Part shown: positions 35,735 through 44,793 of the stretch, in pieces | Layout: every line of letters begins with the position of its first letter | Position numbering within the stretch: position 1 is the stretch's first letter | The notes under the pieces: generated by a model | Databases searched by the model: none | What the model was told of the DNA's origin: nothing | Seen by the model: only the letters and a program-made list of their open reading frames with translations | Source of the DNA: Halorussus limi | GTDB lineage: Archaea; Halobacteriota; Halobacteria; Halobacteriales; Haladaptataceae | Direction of reading: 5' to 3' | Assembly (NCBI RefSeq): GCF_023238205.1 | Contig: NZ_CP096659.1 | Span: forward strand, 1,240,001 to 1,304,000 | Length of the DNA: 64,000 nucleotides | Made by a program: the position numbers and the translations under genes

Positions 35735-37981
35735 TCATTCGAAGTCACCGAGGCTCTGCTGGCCGCCGTCGTCTCCGGTTCCGGTCGCGTCCCCGGCGCT
35801 GACCTCGCCCTCGGGTTCGACGCCCTCGAGGTCGGGGTCCTTCCGACCGACGTTCTCGAGGATGGTCTCGGCGGTCTTCCGGCGGCCTCGAAGCGCGCCG
35901 AGGACGACCGACTTGTCGGCGTCGCGGAGGTCGGCGCGGGACTCGATGCCCGCCTCGTAGAGTCGCCGGGCGCGCTTGCGGCCGACGTTCCGGACTCCGG
36001 CGAGGTCGAGCAGTTCATCGCGGACGCCGTACTCGACGCGCTTTTTCGCCTCGCGGATGGCCGGGCCGGAGTCGAGACCGAGTTCGCCCGCGAGTCGCTC
36101 GGCCGCGTTGAGCAGCCACTCGGCAGTCTCGACCTTCCCGCGGATGTCGCCCGGACCGACGCCGTACTGCTCGGCCATGTCGTCCTCGTCCATCTCGGAG
36201 GCCCAGTCTTCGAGCAGGCGGGCGGTCTTGAGCGCCGAGAGCCAGTCCTCGAAGGCGCCGTCCTCGAACTCCGAGGGCATCGACCCGAGGAACTCCGACT
36301 CGCGCTCGTAGGCGAGTTCGGTGTATTCCTCGCGGTCGCCCGACCGGAGGTAGAGTTCGTACATGTCGGGGGTGCGCGAGACGAGGTGGTAGAGACCCAT
36401 CGCGGTCGGTCGGTCGTCGGCCGACCGGATGCCGTCGATGATTTCGGCCGCGCTCATGGGGTCGATGTAGAGTTGCGAGACGCGGTGGCCGAGTCCGGTC
36501 GCCCGGAGGCCACCGTCCTCGCGTTCGAGGAACTCGTTGCGTTCGAGATAGCGCAGGACGTTCTGGGTGACGGTTTCGAGGCGGCCGGTCTCGTCGGTCT
36601 GGGTCGCGTAGAGGGTGCGTTCGAGGAACGAGACCAGTTCGTCCTCGGTGTCTGCGAACCCGGAGGCGACCGTGGCGAGGATGTGGGTCCGCAGGGCGGG
36701 TTCGGCCGCGAGTTTCGACCGAACCGGTTCGGGGTCGGCCCAGACGTAGCGGTCGAACAGTTCGTTCAGTTCGTCGTGGCTGTCGGCGATGAGGACCGCC
36801 TCGCCGTAGGGGTCGAGTCCGGGCCGTCCGGCCCGGCCGAACATCTGGTGGACCTCCAGCACGTCGAGCGGTTGCATGCCGCCCACGTCGCCGTCGTACC
36901 GCCGCCAGTCCCGGACGATGACCCGCCGAGAGGGCGTGTTGACCCCCGCGGCGAGCGTCGGGGTTGCGGAGATGACCTTGATGAGTCGGTCACGGAAGGC
37001 GTCCTCGACGAGTTCGCGGCTCTCGCTGGAGAGGCCCGCGTGGTGGAACGCCGACCCCTTCTCGACGGCGTCGGCGAGGTCGTCGCTGGTCTGGGTGTCG
37101 CTGGCGTCGCGGATGTCCGCGGCGATGTCGCGCAACTCGGCGCGCTCCTCCGTCGTGAGGTAGTCGCGGGTCACGTCGCCGAGTCGCCTCGCGGCGGCCT
37201 CGGCGTTCCGCCGGGAGTTGACGAACACGAGCGACGAGCCTTCGTCGGTCAGGGTGTCCTCGACCAGTGCGGCGGTCGCCTTCTCGTTCCCTCTGGAAAT
37301 CTGCTTCTTCGACCCGTCGTCCAGGTGGAGCGCCTGCCCGTAGAGGACGCCCTTCTGGAGGTCGATGGGCCGCCACGACGAGTCCACGAGCGTCGCGTCG
37401 AGCCAGTCGGCTATCTCGTCGGCGTTGCCGACCGTGGCCGAGAGCGCGACGGTCTGGAGGTCCTCGTTGAGTTTCCGGAGTTTGGCGAGGGTGACTTCGA
37501 GCGTCGGGCCGCGGTTCTTCGAGTCCACGAGGTGGACCTCGTCGGCGACGACGCAGGTCAGGTCGTCGACCCACTGGGCGCCGTTCCGGACGAGCGAGTC
37601 CACCTTCTCGCTGGTGGCGACGATGATGTCCTTCTGGGCCAGCCAATCGCCGTCGCTGTCGTAGTTGCCGGTCGAGACGCCTACGTCGATGCCGTACTGC
37701 TCGAACTCCTCGAACTCGGCCTTCTTCTCGCTGGCCAAGGCCCGGAGCGGGACGATGTAGAGCGCCTTTCCGCCGCGGGCGACGCTGGTCAGCATCGCCA
37801 ACTCGGCGACGAGCGTCTTCCCGCTGGCGGTCGGGACGCTGGCGACCACGCTCTCGCCCTCGGCGACGCCGGCCTCGACGGCCTCGCCTTGGGGCGGGTA
37901 CAACTCCTCGATGCCCTGCTCGCGGAAGTGTTCGGGGACGCCGTCCGGTAGGTCGGGGATGTCGGAGATTTCGACGGTCAC
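35735..37981 (-). CDS. hel308: ATP-dependent DNA helicase Hel308 (Hjm)
   Basis: A 748-residue superfamily 2 helicase acting at stalled forks. Walker [14 protein letters not shown] (50-62), motif [27 protein letters not shown], and motif [19 protein letters not shown] are present. A ratchet domain is followed by a helix-hairpin-helix end ([31 protein letters not shown]) and a C-terminal QQSLGDFE, a PIP-box-like tail for PCNA binding. Start GTG 37981 ([18 protein letters not shown]) is chosen because the family begins there; the frame extends 64 codons upstream without match. Confidence 0.93.
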   Translation of the reverse strand: MTVEISDIPDLPDGVPEHFREQGIEELYPPQGEAVEAGVAEGESVVASVPTASGKTLVAELAMLTSVARGGKALYIVPLRALASEKKAEFEEFEQYGIDVGVSTGNYDSDGDWLAQKDIIVATSEKVDSLVRNGAQWVDDLTCVVADEVHLVDSKNRGPTLEVTLAKLRKLNEDLQTVALSATVGNADEIADWLDATLVDSSWRPIDLQKGVLYGQALHLDDGSKKQISRGNEKATAALVEDTLTDEGSSLVFVNSRRNAEAAARRLGDVTRDYLTTEERAELRDIAADIRDASDTQTSDDLADAVEKGSAFHHAGLSSESRELVEDAFRDRLIKVISATPTLAAGVNTPSRRVIVRDWRRYDGDVGGMQPLDVLEVHQMFGRAGRPGLDPYGEAVLIADSHDELNELFDRYVWADPEPVRSKLAAEPALRTHILATVASGFADTEDELVSFLERTLYATQTDETGRLETVTQNVLRYLERNEFLEREDGGLRATGLGHRVSQLYIDPMSAAEIIDGIRSADDRPTAMGLYHLVSRTPDMYELYLRSGDREEYTELAYERESEFLGSMPSEFEDGAFEDWLSALKTARLLEDWASEMDEDDMAEQYGVGPGDIRGKVETAEWLLNAAERLAGELGLDSGPAIREAKKRVEYGVRDELLDLAGVRNVGRKRARRLYEAGIESRADLRDADKSVVLGALRGRRKTAETILENVGRKDPDLEGVEPEGEVSAGDATGTGDDGGQQSLGDFE

Positions 37982-38204
37982 GCCGCCCACCTCCGCGGGG
38001 AGACGAAAGTAGTCATTACCCCGTCTTTGGCGCGTCTTCTGGTTTAAACTGTCGGGTCGGGCGGTCGGTCGGGGTGTCTTTCCGGTCGGGCGGAGGATTG
38101 ATTCGGACTTTCGGAAGTAACTCGCTCGTCGGAACCGCGAGCGGAGAGACGGCGAACTCGGGAACTCCGGCAACGATTAGGACTTCGCCGCCCAACCCCG
38201 AGCC

Positions 38205-38450
38205 ATGAGAGTCGAGTTCGACCGCGACACCTGCACCGGGATGTTCCAGTGTACCGCCGAGTGGGACGCGTTCGAGGAGAACCGCGACGACGGAAAGGCA
38301 GACCTCCGCGACTCCGAGGAGGAGGACGAGGACACTTTCGTCCGCGAAGTTCCGGACGACGCCGAGTTCGACGCGAAGATGGCGGCGCGCGTCTGCCCGG
38401 TGGACGCCATCCGGGTCTACGACGACGACGGCGAGCAACTGATTCCTTGA
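38205..38450 (+). CDS. Ferredoxin with three cluster cysteines
   Basis: An 81-residue acidic ferredoxin. Cys10 and Cys16 in DTCTGMFQC and Cys64 in AARVCPVDAI are the only cysteines, the layout of Fer4_15/19-type proteins binding a [3Fe-4S] or a three-Cys [4Fe-4S] cluster. An acidic insertion (SEEEDEDTF) separates the halves. It is divergent from hel308 and stands alone, so the redox partner is unknown. Confidence 0.85.
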   Translation: MRVEFDRDTCTGMFQCTAEWDAFEENRDDGKADLRDSEEEDEDTFVREVPDDAEFDAKMAARVCPVDAIRVYDDDGEQLIP

Positions 38451-38660
38451 CTGCGTTCGGTCGCTCCCGGCCGTTCGCTAGTTTTCCGCCTCTTGCATCG
38501 CCGATGCTCCCGATGCTGGCACCGCCGACCGTGTATCAGAATCTCCAGACGAAAAGGTGGGGTAGCGTGACGCGTTCTCGTGTCCGGTGCGGTCGCTCGG
38601 TCGGCGAATCGCGTACGCGAAAATTAAGTCCGGCCGCAATCGTGTGCTCGCCCCGCTGTC

Positions 38661-38768
38661 TCACTCGGTCGTCAGTCCCTCGACGTTGTCGTCTTCGTCG
38701 ACATCGTCGGGATAAAGCTGTTCCTCCCAGCCGTGTGCGCCACTGCGCACGTCCCAGTGATTTCCCAT
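38661..38768 (-). CDS. Possible 35-aa microprotein
   Basis: ATG 38768 to TGA 38661 encodes 35 residues: MGNHWDVRSGAHGWEEQLY followed by an acidic PDDVDEDDNVEGLTTE. The acidic tail and aromatic N-terminal half look like haloarchaeal protein, and the surrounding 430 bases hold no other gene. There is no clear TATA box, so the call is tentative. Confidence 0.4.
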   Translation of the reverse strand: MGNHWDVRSGAHGWEEQLYPDDVDEDDNVEGLTTE

Positions 38769-38883
38769 AGCTAACCGTTACAGGGCTAGCTACGGAGAGT
38801 GAAAATCGTTTCGGGGCGGCAAAATTCGCGTGATAGAGCGTCTCATTCGGGTGTCTGGTACTGCGGTCGCGTCCGAGGTCTCG

Positions 38884-39654
38884 TCACTCGAAGGTCTTCT
38901 CGGCCCACTTGACCGCGTAGTCCGCGCCGTGGTCTCGATAGGCCGTGGTGTCGAGCGCCGCGAACGGCGCGGGGAGTTCGAGTCCGTGCTTCACCGCCGC
39001 GCAGGCGAACTCCGCGGCGTCGGCGAAGTCGGTCTCGTCGCGGGCCATCGAGGAGGGCAGGCTCTCAAGTCGCGGTTCGATGCGCTCGCCCGCGTCCTGC
39101 CACGCCGCGAAGAGTCGCGGGTGGTTCTCGCCCCACTCGGCGAAGACCTCGCGGGTGTGGAGTCCGAGGTAGGCGTCGTACAGCGCCGCCGCGACTTGGT
39201 AGACGCTCCCCGCGTCGAACGGGAGTGCGGCGTCGAGGTCCCGGTACCGGTCCTCGAAGAACCCGAGGAAGTGTTCCGGAAGTCCGGTGCCGATTTCGAC
39301 GAGCGCCTCCGCGACGAGGAAGTCCACGAACTCGTCGGGCGACCCCTGCACGCGGGGCTTGACGAACGCGACCGGCGGGTCGGTCTGGCGCGTCCACGCG
39401 ACGCTCCCGTCGCCGGGCATCCCGACCGTGAAGTCCGACGAGGCGAACCGGGCGAGGAGTTCGGGCGCGTCCTCGGGAAGCCACTCGGCGGGGTAAGCGA
39501 GGGGGTCGAGCGCGTCCACCAGAAGGCCGAGGTCCTCGGCGCGCGCGGGGTCGAGCGTCTCGAAGTCCGACCCCGAGTCGAGGACCAGCGCGTCGGGCGC
39601 GTGGGCCTCCCGGACCGCCTCGACTTCCCCCGAGAGCGACCGTTCTTCGAACAT
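38884..39654 (-). CDS. Unknown haloarchaeal protein (DUF7089-like)
   Basis: A 256-residue acidic, cytosolic protein. Features include MFEERSLSGEVEAVREAHAPDALVLD, FVDFLVAEALVEIGTGLPEHFLGFFEDRYRDLDAALPF, VYQVAAALYDAYLGLHTREVFAEWGENHPRLFAAW and a helical end AAVKHGLELPAPFAALDTTAYRDHGADYAVKWAEKTFE. It appears all-helical. I recognise no catalytic motif. Its ATG overlaps the stop of the upstream 30-residue membrane peptide (TGATG), so the two are translationally coupled. Confidence 0.75.
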   Translation of the reverse strand: MFEERSLSGEVEAVREAHAPDALVLDSGSDFETLDPARAEDLGLLVDALDPLAYPAEWLPEDAPELLARFASSDFTVGMPGDGSVAWTRQTDPPVAFVKPRVQGSPDEFVDFLVAEALVEIGTGLPEHFLGFFEDRYRDLDAALPFDAGSVYQVAAALYDAYLGLHTREVFAEWGENHPRLFAAWQDAGERIEPRLESLPSSMARDETDFADAAEFACAAVKHGLELPAPFAALDTTAYRDHGADYAVKWAEKTFE

Positions 39655-39746
39655 CAGGCCGCGAGCCAGAGGTTCGCCAGCAGTGCGACCGACAGTATCG
39701 TCACGATGCCGATGGTTCCGACCGTGATTTTGGTTGCCTTGCTCAT
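39654..39746 (-). CDS. 30-residue single-helix membrane peptide
   Basis: ATG 39746 to TGA 39654 encodes MSKATKITVGTIGIVTILSV followed by ALLANLWLAA. After a short basic start, it is one continuous membrane helix. The TGA and the ATG of the next gene share one A, forming TGATG, a typical reinitiation junction. High hydrophobicity and the coupled junction make it a likely real microprotein despite its size. It could anchor or regulate the 256-residue protein encoded next. Confidence 0.6.
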   Translation of the reverse strand: MSKATKITVGTIGIVTILSVALLANLWLAA

Positions 39747-39785
39747 GGTCGGTCGTTCGGGCGCGAGCGTTTAAAATTGGCAGGT

Positions 39786-41267
39786 TTAATCCGCGCCGGT
39801 CCCGGCACCCACGTCGGACTCGCGGGCGACGCGCTTCCACTCGCCGGACCAGAACCGGAAGACGTTGACTCCCGCGCGGAGGTACATGTCCCCGAGAATG
39901 GAGACGTACACCGCCAGCAGGCCCAAGCCCATCCCCGGCGCGAACTGCACGCCCGCGACCTCGAAGAGGACGACGCCGGGCGCGACCGCGAGGAAGGCGA
40001 CGGGGAGCTTGAAGAAGTAGGTGCCGACGAACGCGCCGTAGAAGGGCCAGCGCGTGTCCCCTGCCCCGCGGAGTCCGCCGCGCATGGTTCTGGAGACGCT
40101 GAAGGCCGCGACGCCGAGTCCGAACACGCGGACGAACGTGACGGTCAGGTCCACGTGTTCGGTGCCGAACGCGACCGAGAGAGGGCGGGCCGCCGCGAAC
40201 AGCGCCGCGCCGATGAGCAGTTGCGTGACCAGCGCGATGCGGAGCGTCTGCCACCCGTACTCGGTGGCCTCGTCGTCCTCGCCCGCACCGATGGACTGGC
40301 CGACCAGCGTCGAGGAGGCGGTCGAGTACCCCCACGCGGGCATCAGCGCGAGAAGCATCACGCGCCTGCCGATGGCGTAGGCCGCGACGACCGGCGTGCC
40401 GAGCGTCGTGAGGACGATGAGGAAGGGGAACCGACCGAGCGTCCGCGAGAGTCGAGTGCCCGCGAGCGGTGCGCCGACCCGGACGATTTCGCCGGCGATG
40501 GACCAGTCCCACTGCTTGCCGCCGAGGGGGAGACGGACCGAGTACCGGCCGGAGAGGAGCGCACCGGTGAACAGCGTCGCCGCGAGGACGTTGGCGATGG
40601 CGGTGCCCCACGCCGCGCCCGCGACGCCCAGTTTGGGGAACGGTCCGAACCCGAAGATGAGGACCGCGTTGAGGAGGATGTTGGTCGGGAGCGTGAGCAG
40701 GCGGACGTACATCGGCGTCCGGGTGTCGCCGACTCCGGCCAGCGCGCGGGCGGCTATCATGCTCCAGAACCGGAACGAGACCGAGAGCATGATGATTTTG
40801 AGGTAGATAGCGCCGAGTCGGATGGTCTCGGGGTCGTCGGTCAACACGTCTATCATCGGTTCGGCGTAGGCCCACGTCGCCGCGGTGATGGGCACCGCGA
40901 ACAGGAGCGCCAGCCAGAGCGACTGCTTGATGGCGAAGTTGGCCTTCTCGTGTTCGTCCGCGCCCTCGAACCGCGAGACGACGCTGATGGTCCCGCTGGT
41001 CAGCGCCAGCGAGAGACCGAAGGGGATGAAGAAGTACTGGAAGCCGAGTTCGAGCGCGGCGACCGCCTCCGCGCCGAGCGACGCCCGCCCGACCATGAAG
41101 AAGTCCGCGACCCGGAGCAGGGTCCGCATCCCGCCCGTGACCATCACGGGCACCGCGAGGTCGAACGCTTCCTCGCCCTTCTCCCGGTCGAGTAGACCGA
41201 GTCGGGCGAGCGCGGCCGGAAAGAGGAGGGCAACGCTCTGTGCTCGGCGCTTGGCGTCGTCCAACAT
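39786..41267 (-). CDS. MATE family efflux transporter
   Basis: A 493-residue protein with about twelve membrane helices arranged as two homologous six-helix bundles. MATE-type blocks include LAVPVMVTGGMRTLLRVADFFMVGRASLGAEAVAALEL, ARALAGVGDTRTPMYV, and the second-half copy MRGGLRGAGDTRWPFYGAF. Such proteins export cationic drugs or metabolites by Na+ or H+ antiport. Start ATG 41267. The DUF7089-like pair lies downstream, 39 bases beyond its stop. Confidence 0.88.
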   Translation of the reverse strand: MLDDAKRRAQSVALLFPAALARLGLLDREKGEEAFDLAVPVMVTGGMRTLLRVADFFMVGRASLGAEAVAALELGFQYFFIPFGLSLALTSGTISVVSRFEGADEHEKANFAIKQSLWLALLFAVPITAATWAYAEPMIDVLTDDPETIRLGAIYLKIIMLSVSFRFWSMIAARALAGVGDTRTPMYVRLLTLPTNILLNAVLIFGFGPFPKLGVAGAAWGTAIANVLAATLFTGALLSGRYSVRLPLGGKQWDWSIAGEIVRVGAPLAGTRLSRTLGRFPFLIVLTTLGTPVVAAYAIGRRVMLLALMPAWGYSTASSTLVGQSIGAGEDDEATEYGWQTLRIALVTQLLIGAALFAAARPLSVAFGTEHVDLTVTFVRVFGLGVAAFSVSRTMRGGLRGAGDTRWPFYGAFVGTYFFKLPVAFLAVAPGVVLFEVAGVQFAPGMGLGLLAVYVSILGDMYLRAGVNVFRFWSGEWKRVARESDVGAGTGAD

Positions 41268-41408
41268 CCGATACCGAGTGTTGCGGAGCGCACGGTAAAC
41301 AGTTTTGCGAAGGTCTCGTAGCTCGACAAAAACGTCGTGGAGAAACCTACCGAGAGGAAACGATGGTCGGGAGGCGTCTCGTCGGTCGGCCAGCGCTTCG
41401 TTCGCCGG

Positions 41409-42275
41409 TCAGCGCTCGACCTCGTCCCACGCGTCCGGAACCTCGATGACGTACTTGCCGTCCTCCTGCAGGGAGATGATGTACTCCTCGCGCTCGTACA
41501 GTTCCATCAGGTTGAGTTCGTACTGGCCCGGGTTGACGATTCGGATGCTCTCGAACTGGCTGTTGAGTTCCTCCCGGAGTTCCTTCAGGCCGGGGTTCTC
41601 GTCGTCGGGCGCGCTGACGACGTTCGCGTCGTCGTCAGCGCCTGCCCGAGCGGGACCGGCCTTCGCGGCGCTCTCCGGCGGGTCGTCGGGGAGTTCCGAC
41701 TCGTTGACGACGTCCGAGCGGGCGCTCGCTTGCGCCGAGTCCTCGGCGCTGGGTGCGGCGTCGGGAGTCGCGGGCGAGTTCGGAGTCGCGGGCGAATCGG
41801 TCCGTGACGACTCCGCCTCGCCGGCCCGTTCGTTTCGAGCGGGACCCGAGCGGTCGCCGCCGACCGCTCCCTCGGAGCGCCCGCGCTCGGCGGACTCCTC
41901 CGAGTCGTCTCGCGTGCGCACCCAGTCGCGCACGGTCGCGGCCGCGCGGTTGACCGCGCCCGAACTGGCGTCGTCGGTGTCACCTCGGGCGTCCTCGGCG
42001 TCGGGTCGGGCCTCGCTCCGGACGCCGCCGCTCTGACCGCGAGCGCCCCCCGTTTCGGGTGCGTCGCGACCGGACGACCGGGCGTTCTCCGGCGTCTTCT
42101 TCGGTTCGGTGGCGCGAGTAGCGGCTCTCGCTCCGGCGCCGTCGCCAGCGTTCCCATCTGCGGCGCTCGCGGGCTGGAACTGGAACTTGTTCCCGCCGCA
42201 GTCGGGACAGCCCGACAGCATCTCCTTCGAGCCGTCCGCGAACGACCGACCGCAGTTGGTACACTGGTGAGGCAT
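41409..42275 (-). CDS. oapC: OapC/ArvC family zinc-ribbon protein
   Basis: A 288-residue protein with an N-terminal zinc ribbon (CTNCG, CPDCG in MPHQCTNCGRSFADGSKEMLSGCPDCGGNKF), a long disordered Asp/Ala/Arg/Ser linker (about 40-215), and a conserved C-terminal module GLKELREELNSQFESIRIVNPGQYELNLMELYEREEYIISLQEDGKYVIEVPD. This is the third gene of the origin-associated oapABC cluster known beside haloarchaeal oriC1. Its ATG overlaps the OapB stop. Function is not established. Confidence 0.85.
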   Translation of the reverse strand: MPHQCTNCGRSFADGSKEMLSGCPDCGGNKFQFQPASAADGNAGDGAGARAATRATEPKKTPENARSSGRDAPETGGARGQSGGVRSEARPDAEDARGDTDDASSGAVNRAAATVRDWVRTRDDSEESAERGRSEGAVGGDRSGPARNERAGEAESSRTDSPATPNSPATPDAAPSAEDSAQASARSDVVNESELPDDPPESAAKAGPARAGADDDANVVSAPDDENPGLKELREELNSQFESIRIVNPGQYELNLMELYEREEYIISLQEDGKYVIEVPDAWDEVER

Positions 42276-42664
42276 TATTTGCGGGAGACGAGCGCGCTGA
42301 TGAGGTTCTCGTCTTTGTGAAGCGTCTCGATTTGGTTCGCCGGGCCGATGACCGTGAGCTTGTGAGTCGACTCCTTGCCCATCAGGCGGTCGAGGAAGCT
42401 CTGGTCGGCGGTCTCCGAGCGGGGGTACGTCTCGATTTCGATTCCGTTGAACTCGTCGGGGCTGATCTCGGTCATCGTCACCTCGATGAGTTTGCTCTCT
42501 TCGTCGGGCGAGAGGCCGGTCTCGAGGATGACGATGTTGCCGTCGCGGACCCCGTCGAGGATCATCCGAATCTTCTCCATCGAGGCCATCTCGGCCATCC
42601 GGTCGGCGCCGATGAGGTCGATCTGAACGCCGTCGTTCGGGTCGTCCTCTGTCACTTCCGGCAT
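42275..42664 (-). CDS. oapB: OapB/ArvB family protein (DUF2073)
   Basis: A 129-residue protein, MPEVTEDDPNDGVQIDLIGADRMAEMASMEKIRMILDGVRDGNIVILETGLSPDEESKLIEVTM, ending ENLISALVSRK. It matches the DUF2073 family always found next to the Era-like GTPase. Met 42664 is chosen: the stop of the GTPase is four bases upstream. It overlaps oapC by one base (stop TAA 42277-42275). Confidence 0.88.
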   Translation of the reverse strand: MPEVTEDDPNDGVQIDLIGADRMAEMASMEKIRMILDGVRDGNIVILETGLSPDEESKLIEVTMTEISPDEFNGIEIETYPRSETADQSFLDRLMGKESTHKLTVIGPANQIETLHKDENLISALVSRK

Positions 42665-42668
42665 GGTA

Positions 42669-43310
42669 TCACCCGAAGTACTCCGCGATCTTCCCGTACA
42701 CTTCGTCCATGTTGTCACCTTCGAGCGCCGAGAGCGGAATCGTCTCGTGCTGGGGGAACGCGTTGCGGATGCGCTGGACGCTCGAATCTTCGAGGTCGGT
42801 CTTGTTGGCGAGGATGAGGACCGGAAGGTCCTGACTCTCGATGATGCCGATGAGCATCGTGTTGACCTGCGTGAAGGGGTCGGTCGTGCTGTCCAACACG
42901 TAGATGACCCCGTCAACGTCCTCGCGGAGCCAGTGCATCGCCTCCGCGACGCCTTCGGTGGCCTCGCGGGAGCGCCGCACGGCGTCCTCTTTCTCCATGT
43001 CGTGATCGAGAAACTCCTCGTAGTCCACCTTGGTCGTCACGCCCGGCGTGTCGACGATGTCGATGGACACCGTCTTGCCGTCGCGCTCGATTTCGACGTT
43101 CTCCTTGCGGCGTGCGCGTCGAGTCTCGTGTGGAATGTGGCTCTCGGGACCGACTGCGTCACCGGTCCAATCACGGGCGATACGATTCGCGAGGGTCGTT
43201 TTTCCGGCGTTCGGCGGGCCGTAGATACCGATACGCTTCGGCTCCTGCGCCGAGAAGAGCTTATCCGTAACGCGGGAAATGCTGTCTTTCAGGTCCGTAA
43301 ACAATCCCAT
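42669..43310 (-). CDS. oapA: Era-like GTP-binding protein (OapA)
   Basis: A 213-residue GTPase. G1 is GPPNAGKTTLANRI (about 29-42), G3 is DTPGVTTK, and G4 is LANKTDL; G5-like is LSALEGDN. Met 43310 (MGLFTDLKDSISRVTDKLF) is used; the 32-residue upstream extension is not family-like. The gene faces away from the origin and is the first of the oapABC operon. Archaeal members are linked to replication origins by gene position only; the biochemical role is unknown. Confidence 0.88.
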   Translation of the reverse strand: MGLFTDLKDSISRVTDKLFSAQEPKRIGIYGPPNAGKTTLANRIARDWTGDAVGPESHIPHETRRARRKENVEIERDGKTVSIDIVDTPGVTTKVDYEEFLDHDMEKEDAVRRSREATEGVAEAMHWLREDVDGVIYVLDSTTDPFTQVNTMLIGIIESQDLPVLILANKTDLEDSSVQRIRNAFPQHETIPLSALEGDNMDEVYGKIAEYFG

Positions 43311-43612
43311 CCTTTCCTCCCAGACCCCACTATCGGCGTACGAAACCGTCACGGGGGCTGTTGCGCGAACAACTATATCCCACCTACTTAAACCTATGTC
43401 AGACACCGCTCGGGGAAAATGACTGATTCGGGGGTTCGCAACGAACGCGTCGGGCGTTTCGAAGCCGCCCGACGCTGGGTGAGAGAGACGAAGAGGGAAG
43501 AAGACACGATTAAACGCGCTGCTACGACAGACCGAAGAGTCAAGTAAGGAGGCCGAAGCTCCACTGCGAGAATTGACGATGGGATACTGTTTCGGCTCGA
43601 CGAAGGGTTAGG

Positions 43613-43634
43613 TTCCAGTTGAAACGGAGGGGTC
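43613..43634 (+). promoter_or_regulatory. Origin recognition box
   Basis: TTCCAGTTGAAACGGAGGGG followed by TC. It matches the box consensus with one change in the core (GGAGGGG for GAAGGGG). Confidence 0.7.
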
Positions 43635-43927
43635 GTGGCAACGAGAGCCAAAGAGCGTATCGGGCGAACGTCGTAGAGAGACGCCACGAGAGTCAGCGTT
43701 AGCGGTAAATCGCCGTTTAGCGGTGGAGTTTCAGTAGAAGCCACTCGGCAGTAGAAGTGAGTCGGTATCAGAGATGGGTCGGTGAGTTGAAAGTGTAGCA
43801 CCGATGACGCCGAGGAGAGACGGTTACTTTCTATTGGGAACGACACCGTCGAGCAGACGGCCGGACACGCAGATCGAGGCGGGTGGACTGCTACTGAGTT
43901 CATAGCGTATTGGTCAGCCCCACCCCC

Positions 43928-43950
43928 ACCCCTTCGTTTCGAGTGGAACC
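43928..43950 (-). promoter_or_regulatory. Origin recognition box (inverted, core)
   Basis: On the minus strand it reads TTCCACTCGAAACGAAGGGG, then TGGGGGTGGGG, giving a G-rich flank. It is the left member of the inverted pair around the unwinding region. Confidence 0.8.
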
Positions 43951-44010
43951 GGACGAGGCGGTGGGGCGAAGGGAGATGCGCGGTTGGTTACAGGGTAAAG
44001 CCAGAGAACA

Positions 44011-44088
44011 GAAGGGAAAATACTAGGTTGGACTAGTTTGCGGATATTGTTTTTCTTCTACTATAATAAAGGTTGCTAGTCTATAGAC
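44011..44088. other. AT-rich duplex unwinding element
   Basis: About 78 bases rich in A and T, including ATATTGTTTTTCTTCTACTA then TAATAAAGG and two CTAGT repeats. It is bracketed by the inverted boxes and is the most AT-rich stretch of the origin. Confidence 0.75.
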
Positions 44089-44117
44089 ACCCCTCCCCTC
44101 CCCACCGTCTCACGCGC

Positions 44118-44140
44118 TCCACCTGAAATGAAGGGGTGGG
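44118..44140 (+). promoter_or_regulatory. Origin recognition box (core)
   Basis: TCCACCTGAAATGAAGGGGT followed by GGGGGAGGGG. Right member of the inverted pair; the core has one change (ATG for ACG). Confidence 0.8.
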
Positions 44141-44170
44141 GGAGGGGACAGCTCTGTTCACCGACCACGG

Positions 44171-44192
44171 TTCGACTCGAAGAAGAGGGGTC
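44171..44192 (+). promoter_or_regulatory. Degenerate origin recognition box
   Basis: TTCGACTCGAAGAAGAGGGG then TC. It keeps the spacing and the GGGGTC end but differs in the GAAACGA core. Confidence 0.4.
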
Positions 44193-44346
44193 TCGATTCG
44201 AGGGTGATTACTCGAAGCAACGAAAACGTGCAACGGAGGATACCCGAACGTGGATTCCCCGAACACGAAACGAGAGATGTGAACGAGTCACGAAATTCGG
44301 TTTGGAGAACAGTCGTCTACTGATCGACCCCGCCACCGTTTCCGGG

Positions 44347-44367
44347 CTCTACGCGAAACGAAGGGGT
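44347..44367 (+). promoter_or_regulatory. Origin recognition box
   Basis: CTCTACGCGAAACGAAGGGG then TAGGGGG. The core GAAACGAAGGGGT is perfect; only the left arm differs from the others. Confidence 0.7.
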
Positions 44368-44500
44368 AGGGGGTGCAATCTCGTCGGGTACTGGCACTTC
44401 ATCCCTTTCTCTCCTTCCTCCTCTCCGCTCTTGCCTCCTCCTTTTCTTCTATTTTCTTCACATCCGGTTCGTCTACTCTGTCGGACCGCGTTCGACCGCC

Positions 44501-44524
44501 GCTACACACGAAACGAGGGGGTTC
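44501..44524 (+). promoter_or_regulatory. Origin recognition box
   Basis: GCTACACACGAAACGAGGGG followed by GTTC. Close match to the core with one altered base. Confidence 0.65.
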
Positions 44525-44611
44525 GACGCCCGGAAATCACACCCTGAACCCTGATTTAGGCTGCGTTTTAACTGCTGTCTTCGGGCGTTCTGTTGCCTCT
44601 CGCGCCCGTAT

Positions 44612-44633
44612 CTCTGAACTGAAACGAAAGAAG
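44612..44633 (+). promoter_or_regulatory. Degenerate origin recognition box
   Basis: CTCTGAACTGAAACGAAAGA keeps the left arm and GAAACGAA but lacks the GGGG end. Confidence 0.35.
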
Positions 44634-44760
44634 AAAGAGTTTAATACCCTGCTGGACCTTTAGTTCTCCTGCATCAACTGGACGCGCTCGCAACTTCTCG
44701 ACCTCGGCATCCCGGCGCTTTCGGTCGGTTTCGCCGAAATCAGCTCACGCGTCGCGCGTC

Positions 44761-44782
44761 TTCCACCTGAAACGATGGGGTC
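44761..44782 (+). promoter_or_regulatory. Origin recognition box directly before orc1
   Basis: TTCCACCTGAAACGATGGGG then TC. It ends 11 bases before the orc1 ATG, so Orc1 bound here would cover the start of its own gene. Confidence 0.75.
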
Positions 44783-44793
44783 GGCACGAACGT

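Larger units (their letters stand above)
43311..44793. other. Replication origin oriC1
   Basis: This 1.48 kb gene-free stretch lies between oapABC and orc1. It contains at least six good origin recognition boxes (core GAAACGAAGGGGT or variants) plus weaker ones. Two good boxes, at 43928-43950 (minus) and 44118-44140 (plus), point away from each other and flank the AT-rich tract 44011-44088. The inverted pair with its G-rich flanks (GGGGTGGGGG) is the usual core of haloarchaeal oriC1. Frames of 139-169 codons across it lack haloarchaeal amino-acid composition and were not called. Confidence 0.9.

Noticed and set aside
43394-43903. 169-codon minus-strand frame in the origin
   Set aside because: Composition (Ser/Pro/Leu-rich, few acidic residues) is not haloarchaeal, and the region is explained by origin boxes.
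44128-44547. 139-codon plus-strand frame in the origin
   Set aside because: It runs through several ORBs, has basic and Ser/Pro-rich composition, and no promoter or family match.
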